From assembly GCA_041690035.1 (NCBI GenBank), contig JBDNFC010000056.1:1-9467 (forward strand): a stretch of DNA of 9,467 nucleotides, read 5' to 3'. A program made the translations under genes and the position numbers. Within the stretch, counting starts at the first letter, position 1. Every line of letters starts with the position of its first letter. This DNA comes from CALSPH01 sp041690035. GTDB taxonomy: Bacteria; Bacteroidota; Bacteroidia; NS11-12g; UBA955. The notes beneath the pieces were generated by a model, which was given only the letters and a program-made list of their open reading frames with translations, did not search any database and had not been told where the DNA came from. Positions 1-5,079 of this stretch are shown here, in pieces.

Positions 1-1044
1 TAAGGTATTATTAACAATAACTCTATTGCTTGTGGAATTTACGGAAACAATGTACAAGTCATTTGTGGCATTATCAAATCTTACTTTACTTGAACCATTC
101 CCATCAAATAAGCAATTGTTTAAGGTAACTAAATTATTTACGGAGGATTCGAAATATAAACTTAAAGAATAACCTTCTCGACTAAAATTTTTACTAAAAA
201 CACAATTAGTTAAAGTGTTTCGACCATTATTACCACTTATTGCCATACAAGGAACACCTTTGGTAGCGTAATTATCTTCAAATAAACAATTACTAAATTG
301 GATACTGCACGAATTAAAACCGCAGGTACCACCTGAAATTCCAGATGTACTATCATTTGGATTATTTGGAGCCCAATTTTTATTTCTTGCAACAAGAATA
401 TTATTTATTTGCCCATTGCATTTGATTAAACTAATACAACTTTGTCCAGCATTATTTCCATTTGTTCTGTCATCTAATCCTTGATTTTCAATAAAGCCAC
501 AATCTTGTATTGTGAAATCACAGCTTTCCATTTTTAGACTTGCGTATGTACTTCCAACATTTTTTGTAAATAGGCAATTATATATGCCCACCTTCTTGTT
601 AGAGTCTATATGCAATACACCTGTATCTGTTCTAAAAAAGTAGGTCATGGTTCTACCATATTGCAATTTGCTGTATTTAAACAAAATACTATCTTCCAAA
701 AGGCTATTTTTATACACTTTTATTCCTTTCCATCCTGTGTTGGGGTTTGAAGCCGTAAACAAAACCGTATCATTTGCTTTGCCCAAAGCCTGAATACTTC
801 CGTAAACCCGCAAACGATATTGCCCTTGAAACTCCACCTTTACACCTTCTGTAATGGTGAGTTTTTGCCCTGCTGGCACGGTAATATCTCCTTGCACTAA
901 ATAAGGAGAACCTGCTTTGTTCCATGTACCGCTAACATTACCTGCATTGATGGTGGTGGGCTGTGCCTCCAATTTATTGGAGTGAGCGTTACTAAAGTAT
1001 AAAATTAGCGCTAAGGTGCTGATGAGTACTGTTTTTGTTTTCAT
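1..1044 (-). CDS. Secreted right-handed parallel beta-helix protein, C-terminus cut by window edge
   Basis: Reading leftward from the ATG at 1044, the frame stays open for 348 codons to the window edge, so the C-terminus is missing. Residues 1-20 form a Sec signal peptide (MKTKTVLISTLALILYFSNA). Residues 36-70 (NVSGTWNKAGSPYLV...GVKV) and the following YGSIQALGKANDTVLFTA and GWKGIKVY match the opening turns of secreted Bacteroidota beta-helix proteins. After that come loosely repeated coils of the type NCLFTKN, DCGFIEN, NCLFEDN, NCVFSKN and NCLFDGN, the usual pattern of pectate-lyase-like or polymorphic-outer-membrane-like beta-helices. In this family the missing end often carries a type IX secretion sorting domain, but that cannot be seen here. 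The substrate is unknown; surface adhesion or polysaccharide binding is inference only. There is no Shine-Dalgarno sequence. A hairpin repeat lies 52 bp ahead of the ATG. Residues 36-70 match 25 of 35 residues of the product encoded at 4196-4615. Confidence 0.82.
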   Translation of the reverse strand, partial: MKTKTVLISTLALILYFSNAHSNKLEAQPTTINAGNVSGTWNKAGSPYLVQGDITVPAGQKLTITEGVKVEFQGQYRLRVYGSIQALGKANDTVLFTASNPNTGWKGIKVYKNSLLEDSILFKYSKLQYGRTMTYFFRTDTGVLHIDSNKKVGIYNCLFTKNVGSTYASLKMESCDFTIQDCGFIENQGLDDRTNGNNAGQSCISLIKCNGQINNILVARNKNWAPNNPNDSTSGISGGTCGFNSCSIQFSNCLFEDNYATKGVPCMAISGNNGRNTLTNCVFSKNFSREGYSLSLYFESSVNNLVTLNNCLFDGNGSSKVRFDNATNDLYIVSVNSTSNRVIVNNTL

Positions 1045-1090
1045 AGTTTTTGTTGTGTTGTTTTTTTGTTTCACTTCGGTTTTTAATCAT

Positions 1091-1124
1091 ATTGGCTGCG
1101 AGGTGATAACACCACGCAGGGAGG
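1091..1124 (+). repeat. Hairpin repeat copy R1
   Basis: The imperfect palindrome is CTGCG (1096-1100), A, GGTG (1102-1105), loop ATAA, CACC (1110-1113), A, CGCAG (1115-1119). This gives nine GC-rich base pairs with one A.A mismatch. The core is flanked by TTGG and GGGAGG. The same unit recurs in this orientation at about 3226, 3393 and 4665, and half-degenerate at 1221. On the leftward transcript it would fold in the 5' leader of the beta-helix gene, 52 bp ahead of the ATG. Confidence 0.8.
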
Positions 1125-1218
1125 AGTAAAAATAGTTCAACTAAACTATTGATTACCTTAACTTTTTATACAACTTTCTTATTAGTTCTGTTTTCTATAC
1201 AAACTCTTCCGAACACCT

Positions 1219-1243
1219 ATGGTGATAACACTGCGCAGGGCGG
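1219..1243 (+). repeat. Hairpin repeat copy R2, left arm degenerate
   Basis: GGTGATAACAC followed by GCGCAGGGCGG matches the loop and right arm of copy R1, but the left arm has been replaced. The sequence just before forms a small palindrome of its own, CACC-TAT-GGTG (1214-1224). It lies directly after the stop codon of the leftward MORN-like gene, so it might form a 3' hairpin on that transcript. No clear U-tract follows on that strand, so a terminator role is only a possibility. Confidence 0.6.
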
Positions 1244-1246
1244 AGA

Positions 1247-1918
1247 TTAAAAAAATCTTACTTTCTTCAATTTTCCCATTCTATATTTTTTAATTTTTAC
1301 TAATTGTTTATTTTCATAAAAGTATTCAACCTCTTTAGTTGCAATATACCCATGAAGAATGCCGTCATACCCATAAGAATCTTCAATCTTTTTGAATTTG
1401 CCTTTACTGATAAGAAACCCCTCTTTATCATAAAATCTAAACCACCCATAAGCTATTCCATTCTTGAATTGACCTCTCACACATCTTATTCCAGTTTCAT
1501 AATGATTTTGAACATATTTACCATGTTTTAATAAAGCAAATCTTGAAACTATAATAGTTTTAGGTAAAAAAGAATCATTTCCAAGAATATCTAGATAAAA
1601 TTGGTCATAATTTGTTGAGTCTGGCATTATAAAAGTATCATAAACGATTATTGGTTTACCTATCTCTAAAAGTCTTACATTTCCAGAATCATTTGTTACC
1701 TCGTAATAAAATTTGCCATTTTCTACATAATACCTATGATTTTTATTTCCAAATGATGTAGTAGGATACCTATATGATGATTTATTATTACTTCTAAGAT
1801 ACTTAATTGGATATTTAGAAATTTTGGATCTTAAAACCACTGAATCAATTTGTGAATGAAGTGCTAAACAACTTGTTAAAATAAGCATTAATAATAAAAT
1901 TCTTTTCATAATTATCAT
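1247..1918 (-). CDS. Exported MORN/YwqK-like repeat protein
   Basis: A 223-residue product with an N-terminal signal peptide. The ATG at 1918 gives MIIMKRILLLMLILTSC; the in-frame ATG at 1909 gives a more typical MKRILLL start. Cleavage could follow the HSQ region (signal peptidase I), or TSC could act as a lipobox. The middle is unrecognised. The C-terminal part has two degenerate MORN_2-type units, about residues 148-177 (RGQFKNGIAYGWFRFYDKEG) and 185-216 (DGILHGY...YFYENKQLVKIKKY). Such repeats are common in Bacteroidota and are often named YwqK-family antitoxin by homology transfer, which is weak evidence of function. The 1918 start overlaps the stop of the RHS fragment gene in an ATGA arrangement, so the two genes are probably co-transcribed and translationally coupled. 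An immunity role for the RHS partner is speculative. Confidence 0.72.
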   Translation of the reverse strand: MIIMKRILLLMLILTSCLALHSQIDSVVLRSKISKYPIKYLRSNNKSSYRYPTTSFGNKNHRYYVENGKFYYEVTNDSGNVRLLEIGKPIIVYDTFIMPDSTNYDQFYLDILGNDSFLPKTIIVSRFALLKHGKYVQNHYETGIRCVRGQFKNGIAYGWFRFYDKEGFLISKGKFKKIEDSYGYDGILHGYIATKEVEYFYENKQLVKIKKYRMGKLKKVRFF

Positions 1919-2769
1919 GGTAATGTTGATGGATCTATTGGTGTTTCAATTGATAGAGGTTCTCTAAGAAGCATTGGTCTATTAACACCATTTCCATTAG
2001 AGAAATCTTGAACTAGAGTCAAATTATAACCCCAAGTATTTGCACTGTTACCAAAAGTGACAAAATTCTGAGTTGGATTTGCTATTATATCGACCTGATC
2101 ATTATTTAAACCTTGGTTGGGGGCTGAAGAAATGCCAAATTGCATATTCGGATAAGTTAAATGTAAGCCAGTTGCTGGAACAGCAGGGATACCTGCTGGA
2201 TTAGCTGCAGATGGCGAAACAGCAGCAACAGCAGGGGTACCTACTATATTTATTGCATTTTGATTGGAAGCAGCTGTACCATTTGTAATAATTAAAATCC
2301 GACTTGTGTTTTGTGCAATTGTTCCAAAATTTGCAACCCCAGTTGTACCATTATTTATATCAGCAATAGCTGGCGCAAAATCAATTGGTGGATTTGCTGG
2401 ATTTGTGCCGCCAACAGATGTTGCAGTAAAAATTTGATTAAACTGATTTGCAATAAAACCTGCATTTTGAATGCCAGGGAAGCCATGTGAACTTCCTGGA
2501 TTTGGTGCAGTTGCAATACCGTTTATACCATTTTTTATATTGGCCCGTAAAGCTGCTACTGCATTTTGAGCATCTATGCTTTGACCCTCCATACTTCCTC
2601 CAAAAGCATAATAATCTGTAGCAGTAACAATATAGGGGTGGTATTGGTCAGCAAAAGCACCGATGACAGGCGTACCAAACGCTAAAGCTTCTTTTCTATC
2701 TTGGATGGTTACCAAAACATTGCCTAAATGGTTGCTAAGGTGATATTGCTTATGGCCTCTTGTTTGCAT
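1915..2769 (-). CDS. Orphan RHS-core C-terminal fragment with unusual tail
   Basis: The ATG at 2769 gives 284 residues; an in-frame TTG at 2790 would add seven. Residues 9-26 (YHLSNHLGNVLVTIQDRK) and 48-62 (VTATDYYAFGGSMEG) are typical of the end of the RHS-repeat-associated core in Bacteroidota, where large surface or secreted shells carry variable tips. The long YD-repeat shell that should precede them is absent, since noncoding repeat sequence lies immediately upstream. The usual downstream FNGKE and YDPRIGRWLSVD segments are also missing. From about residue 63 the protein becomes an Ala/Asn/Gly/Pro/Ile-rich, low-complexity tail with no recognised toxin motif. That stretch is locally GC-rich: 31 of 60 bases are G or C at 2161-2220, unlike the AT-rich surroundings. 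This is best read as a displaced RHS tip or a pseudogene-like remnant that has kept its reading frame. No signal peptide is visible. Confidence 0.68.
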   Translation of the reverse strand: MQTRGHKQYHLSNHLGNVLVTIQDRKEALAFGTPVIGAFADQYHPYIVTATDYYAFGGSMEGQSIDAQNAVAALRANIKNGINGIATAPNPGSSHGFPGIQNAGFIANQFNQIFTATSVGGTNPANPPIDFAPAIADINNGTTGVANFGTIAQNTSRILIITNGTAASNQNAINIVGTPAVAAVSPSAANPAGIPAVPATGLHLTYPNMQFGISSAPNQGLNNDQVDIIANPTQNFVTFGNSANTWGYNLTLVQDFSNGNGVNRPMLLREPLSIETPIDPSTLP

Positions 2770-2787
2770 ACATTCTAAGTTGTTTTG

Positions 2788-2795
2788 CAAATATA
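2788..2795 (-). promoter_or_regulatory. Possible -7 element ahead of the RHS fragment
   Basis: On the leftward strand the sequence is TATATTTG, a full match to the Bacteroidota -7 consensus TAnnTTTG. It lies 18 bp ahead of the ATG at 2769, which would favour that start over the TTG at 2790. There is no convincing -33 TTTG at 19-21 bp, only a CTTTAA-like stretch. Chance occurrence is possible in such AT-rich DNA. Confidence 0.3.
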
Positions 2796-2837
2796 CGGTA
2801 TTGTTTTAACTATTTTAAAGATTGCCATTTTTGTTTT

Positions 2838-2872
2838 ATTGGTTTTTTGATGTTATTTTTGATAGCCATAAA
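2838..2872 (-). repeat. Remnant of the beta-helix paralogue leader
   Basis: TGGTTTTTTGATGTTATTTT followed by a GCCA-AAAT stretch matches, almost base for base, the leader just ahead of the gene at 4196-4615 (about 4614-4648). The position equivalent to the start codon reads ATT rather than CAT on the plus strand, so no gene follows on the leftward strand. Confidence 0.5.
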
Positions 2873-2901
2873 TTTTAAGTATTTCTTCATTAATCTTCTT
2901 T

Positions 2902-2931
2902 CTTACTTTTTTTCATTGCCAAAAAAGTAAG
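2902..2931. repeat. AT-rich hairpin with 11-bp perfect stem
   Basis: CTTACTTTTTT (2902-2912) and AAAAAAGTAAG (2921-2931) are exact reverse complements around an 8-nt loop. Pairing continues outward with mismatches (TTT against AAA runs). From memory, similar CTTACTTTTTT...AAAAAAGTAAGCAAAAA sequences recur between genes in Bacteroidota, but I cannot check that here. It could stop transcription in either direction, as both arms carry T or A runs. Confidence 0.6.
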
Positions 2932-3004
2932 CAAAAAAGCTAGGCAACATAAATAAATATCACATTTCTATTTCATTTTAATGACCACTGCGGGTGATAT
3001 TCAA

Positions 3005-3155
3005 GCAAGCTTTCATCTTCCCTTGTGATGCCCATTAAGATTTCTATTCCAATATTCTATTTTTTTAATGTGCCGTTTAGATCTGTAATAATAGAAAATA
3101 GGGGGTGCTTTTTTAGATTTTTAAGAGTAGTTATTTATAATGTTGGTGTGTGGTG
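3005..3155 (+). repeat. 151-bp direct repeat, copy A
   Basis: This runs from GCAAGCTTTCATCTTCCC to TGTTGGTGTGTGGTG and is repeated at 3427-3577. By hand alignment the copies differ by roughly ten substitutions and two compensating 1-nt indels, mostly in a T/A-run stretch. It has no coding potential I would trust. A degenerate relative of the hairpin right arm (CCACTGCGGG, 2985-2994) precedes it. Confidence 0.85.
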
Positions 3156-3174
3156 TAGAAAAGTGTGCAGGGAG

Positions 3175-3256
3175 ATGGTTTTTATGATATTGTTTTTTAT
3201 AGGCACACATTGGTCATTAAATCTATTGGCTGCGAGGTTATAACACCACGCAGGGA
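3175..3256 (+). repeat. Leader remnant ending in hairpin repeat copy R3
   Basis: 3175-3225 aligns with the leader of the gene at 4196-4615 (TTTTTTAT-GCCACA-ATTAAATC pattern). It runs into hairpin copy R3: CTGCG (3230-3234), A, GGTT, ATAA, CACC, A, CGCAG (3249-3253). The position matching the paralogue's start codon reads GAT on the plus strand, that is ATC instead of ATG leftward, so the start is lost. It looks like a decayed duplicate whose coding part is gone. Confidence 0.6.
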
Positions 3257-3270
3257 TTGGGATTAGTGAA

Positions 3271-3351
3271 CTTGTAAAAGCAGTCACGCTGAGTAATTTA
3301 TTCACTTCCTGGTGAATGAATTGTATCGAAGCGCTACTGCTTTTGCACAAG
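3271..3351. repeat. 81-nt composite palindrome, REP-like
   Basis: The outer arms are CTTGT (3271-3275) with ACAAG (3347-3351), and AAAAGCAGT (3276-3284) with ACTGCTTTT (3336-3344). The middle arm is CGCT (3287-3290) with AGCG (3330-3333). The inner stem of 11 pairs, 3295-3305 with 3312-3322, has one G.U and a TTCCTG loop. The GTCACGCTGAG...TCGAAGCG skeleton resembles, from memory, a dispersed intergenic palindrome with a shorter centre that is common in bacterial genomes. I see no transposase nearby. Confidence 0.7.
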
Positions 3352-3390
3352 AAAAATGTTAGATGCAAAAAGGGAATAATAGCTAAGTAT

Positions 3391-3425
3391 TTTGGCTGCG
3401 AGGTGAGAAACACCACGCAGGGAGA
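3391..3425 (+). repeat. Hairpin repeat copy R4
   Basis: CTGCG (3396-3400), A, GGTG, loop AGAAA, CACC (3411-3414), A, CGCAG (3416-3420). The stem is identical to R1 while the loop differs (AGAAA instead of ATAA), which suggests the fold matters more than the loop. It sits directly against copy B of the 151-bp duplication. Confidence 0.8.
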
Positions 3426-3426
3426 G

Positions 3427-3577
3427 GCAAGCTTTCATCTTCCCTTGTGGTGCCCATTAAAATTTCTATTCCAATAGTATATTTTTTTAATGTGCCGTTT
3501 AGATCTGTAGTAATAGAAAATAGGGGTGCTTTTTAAAAAATTTTAAGGGTAGTAATTTATAATGTTGGTGTGTGGTG
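3427..3577 (+). repeat. 151-bp direct repeat, copy B
   Basis: Second copy of the segment at 3005-3155, 422 bp downstream in the same orientation. It is followed after about 35 bp by the stop codon of the leftward lipoprotein gene. No target-site duplication or transposase is apparent, so it is more likely a segmental duplication than an insertion sequence. Confidence 0.85.
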
Positions 3578-3611
3578 CAATACAGCATACAAGGATAGCA
3601 AGAAATTATTT

Positions 3612-4208
3612 TCATTTTGTCCATGGATAATCATGTCTTATTTTAATATATGTATCATCAGCAATACAAGGTTTTCTGAATTTAATTAAACCATCTTGCA
3701 TCAGTAAATTAATTGTTTGTTGGGCTATTTCACTGTGTGTATAAAGAATTTTTTGCCTTGCCCTAGCGGTATCGAGCCCAAATCCAATAAATGGAAGTGA
3801 CTGATGATGATAAAGCCATTTATTATTTAATCGTTGAGCAAAAATTAATTTACTATGACCTCCAAATTCTGGAATTCTAAATGATTTATCTATTAAAGTT
3901 ATTAATATAAGTGCATTACTTGTATCTGATGATATAAAAATACAAGAGTCAATTTTAAAATCATAATAATTGGGATAATTTTTAAAATAATATTCTTCGG
4001 TTTTAATCCACTGATTTAAAGTATTTTTAAAATCATTATATATATAACCATAGTTAGTGTTTGTTTTATATTTATTTAATTGTGTTTTTCTAAGACACTG
4101 ATAGTAATTGTTGTAATGCTTTTTGGTTGATTTTACATACTTGTTAATATACCCACACGACATACAAAAGAAAATAATTGATATAAAAGAATATTTTACC
4201 AACCCCAT
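3612..4208 (-). CDS. Putative lipoprotein of unknown function
   Basis: The product has 198 residues. The N-terminus MGLVKYSFISIIFFCMSCG has a short positively charged start, a hydrophobic stretch and a lipobox-like CMSC with the lipidated cysteine probably at residue 18. It is therefore likely anchored to the cell-envelope membrane. The next part is rich in Lys, Tyr and Asn (YVKSTKKHYNNYYQC...NYPNYYDF). The C-terminal half has a beta-rich look (DTSNALILITLID, KLIFAQRLNNKWLYHHQSL) and ends in TYIKIRHDYPWTK. I recognise no family. The start codon overlaps the end of the upstream gene by 13 bp, so it is probably translated from the same leftward message. Strong A/T use fits the neighbourhood. 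Confidence 0.62.
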   Translation of the reverse strand: MGLVKYSFISIIFFCMSCGYINKYVKSTKKHYNNYYQCLRKTQLNKYKTNTNYGYIYNDFKNTLNQWIKTEEYYFKNYPNYYDFKIDSCIFISSDTSNALILITLIDKSFRIPEFGGHSKLIFAQRLNNKWLYHHQSLPFIGFGLDTARARQKILYTHSEIAQQTINLLMQDGLIKFRKPCIADDTYIKIRHDYPWTK

Positions 4209-4615
4209 AAATTTGCACTTTTACTTTTGTCTAGTTCTATCTCTGTTCCTTGCGGAATAACAGAATTGTCTAAAGATTTCCTTCTTATATAACCTTTATC
4301 TCCTCTTTTTAATGAAAATATTGCATAATTTAACCCAACATTATGCCCGCCTCTATCGCCATCGCCCATTATTTTTAGGTTCCAGCTAGGGTCTTGCAAA
4401 AATTTTACTTGCGCAATATTTTTTAGCCCAACTTTTATTCCTTCCGTAATAGTCCATTTTTGATGTATTGGCATAGTAATATCTTCTTTCACCATGTAAG
4501 GAGAACCTGCTTTGTTCCATTTACAACTTACATTACTTGAGTTGACTGTTGTTTGGGCGTTGGTTTGATAGCTCACGATAGCAAAGAGGGTTAGGATGTA
4601 TAGTTTTATTTTCAT
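4196..4615 (-). CDS. Short secreted paralogue of the beta-helix protein N-terminus
   Basis: The product has 139 residues. Residues 1-20 (MKIKLYILTLFAIVSYQTNA) are a signal peptide with cleavage probably before Gln21. Residues 28-62 (NVSCKWNKAGSPYMV...GIKV) match the first beta-helix turns of the protein at 1-1044 in 25 of 35 positions. The DNA at 4497-4520 is identical over 24 bp to 902-925. After about residue 62 the similarity stops. The rest (MGDGDRGGHNVGLNYAIF, GDKGYIRRKSL, VIPQGTEIELDKSKSANLWGW) is unrecognised and lacks helix coils. It is either a small independent secreted protein using the same N-terminal module or a truncated, fused copy. It overlaps the next leftward gene by 13 bp. 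A hairpin repeat lies 54 bp ahead of its ATG. Confidence 0.68.
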   Translation of the reverse strand: MKIKLYILTLFAIVSYQTNAQTTVNSSNVSCKWNKAGSPYMVKEDITMPIHQKWTITEGIKVGLKNIAQVKFLQDPSWNLKIMGDGDRGGHNVGLNYAIFSLKRGDKGYIRRKSLDNSVIPQGTEIELDKSKSANLWGW

Positions 4616-4664
4616 GGTTTTTTGATGTTATTTTTTATTGCCACAAATGGGTAATTAAATCATA

Positions 4665-4700
4665 AAGGCTGCGAGGTGGAGAATAGCGCACAGGGCAAGG
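4665..4700 (+). repeat. Hairpin repeat copy R5, right arm altered
   Basis: GGCTGCGAGGTGGAGAATAG followed by CGCACAGGGC keeps the left arm of the family exactly, but the right arm has drifted (CGCACAG instead of CGCAG, no CACC). The preceding ATTAAATCATAA also matches copies R1 and R3, so the conserved unit is longer than the hairpin. CTGCG begins at 4669, 54 bp ahead of the ATG at 4615. Confidence 0.65.
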
Positions 4701-4981
4701 CATAGCGCTTTTTAGTTTATTTTGATGCTTGGCTTGCATGGTTTTTGGTGTAAAGAAGATAAAAAAATTGTGGTATAAAAATAGGTTTTTTTTAGCTTTA
4801 ATTAATAGAACTACTGAACCTTAATTTTTCGCTATGGGGCTCGCTAGGTGGAAGACTCCATTGGTGCAATTTTTTTACTTTGTTCTTTTAATTGCAGGCC
4901 AAAGTTTTGTTTTTTTACATTAATTAAGGTTTTTAAATAAAAATTTTTTCTCAATGCGCCTCAAATTTTGTTGTCCAATGT

Positions 4982-5020
4982 CAAAATAGACAGTTTTAGG
5001 TGTCTGATACTGTCATTTTG
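4982..5020. promoter_or_regulatory. Inverted repeat, candidate operator of htpG
   Basis: CAAAATAGACAG (4982-4993) and CTGTCATTTTG (5010-5020) are reverse complements apart from one extra A, around a 16-nt spacer that itself contains GTGTCTGATA. The right arm overlaps the -33 TTTG of the htpG promoter candidate. A repressor or activator site controlling this heat-shock gene is a reasonable inference; I cannot name the regulator. Confidence 0.45.
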
Positions 5021-5048
5021 TCTTAATTGTGCTAAGGCATAATCTTTG
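5017..5048 (+). promoter_or_regulatory. htpG promoter candidate
   Basis: The -33 TTTG (5017-5020) is separated by 20 bp from AATCTTTG (5041-5048), which matches the Bacteroidota -7 consensus TAnnTTTG except for its first base; a TA also lies one base further upstream. This would place transcription start near 5055 and leave a short A-rich leader of about 25 nt before the ATG, without a Shine-Dalgarno sequence. Confidence 0.55.
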
Positions 5049-5079
5049 AAAGAACGATGATAGAATAAAAAACAAAAAA

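Larger units (their letters stand above)
1045..1246. other. Intergenic leader with two hairpin-repeat copies
   Basis: This is the space between the beta-helix gene start and the stop codon of the MORN-like gene. It holds one intact hairpin repeat (1091-1124) and one half-degenerate copy (1219-1243), separated by about 95 bp of AT-rich sequence. No ORF or clear -7/-33 promoter pair was found, so the promoter of the leftward beta-helix gene is unresolved. Confidence 0.6.
2791..3611. other. Gene-free repeat island
   Basis: These 821 bp carry no convincing gene; the short reading frames cross hairpins and duplicated segments. In order it holds a leader remnant (2838-2872), a hairpin (2902-2931), an 8-bp inverted repeat (AATATCAC at 2956-2963 and GTGATATT at 2994-3001), duplication copy A (3005-3155), a leader remnant ending in hairpin copy R3 (3175-3256), a long composite palindrome (3271-3351), hairpin copy R4 (3391-3425) and duplication copy B (3427-3577). 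The density of palindromes suggests REP/MITE-like accumulation or recombination scars. Confidence 0.75.
4616..5079. other. Divergent intergenic region between the short beta-helix paralogue and htpG
   Basis: This 464-bp stretch holds the leftward gene's leader and hairpin copy R5 at its left end and the htpG promoter region at its right end. In between is AT-rich DNA with a possible stem (TGCAATT 4865-4871 with AATTGCA 4890-4896). It also has a 9-bp inverted pair (AACCTTAAT 4817-4825 with ATTAAGGTT 4923-4931) and a distant hairpin relative (GGCTCGCTAGGTGGAAGACTCCA, 4838-4860). I see no ORF or clear RNA gene. A canonical promoter for the leftward gene was not found. Confidence 0.6.

Noticed and set aside
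1219..1243. Rho-independent terminator of the MORN-like gene
   Set aside because: The left arm of the hairpin is degenerate and no U-tract follows on the leftward strand, so I list it only as a repeat.
1304..1531. 75-codon rightward reading frame
   Set aside because: It lies opposite the MORN-like gene, which has a signal peptide and recognisable repeats on the other strand.
3025..3243. 72-codon rightward reading frame in the repeat island
   Set aside because: It crosses duplication copy A and a hairpin leader remnant, has no homology I recognise, and its other copy at 3427 does not keep the frame.
3135..3416. 93-codon leftward reading frame
   Set aside because: It runs through two hairpin copies and the long palindrome; the frame is a by-product of repeats, not a gene.
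1091..3425. CRISPR array
   Set aside because: The repeats are too few, irregularly spaced (about 95 to 2,000 bp apart), individually palindromic and partly degenerate, and no cas gene is present.
2791..3611. Insertion sequence
   Set aside because: There is no transposase reading frame, no terminal inverted repeats bounding the whole region and no visible target-site duplication.
4801..4935. Small RNA gene between the inverted 9-mers AACCTTAAT and ATTAAGGTT
   Set aside because: The arms are short, AT-rich and about 97 bp apart; there is no promoter-terminator pair to support it.
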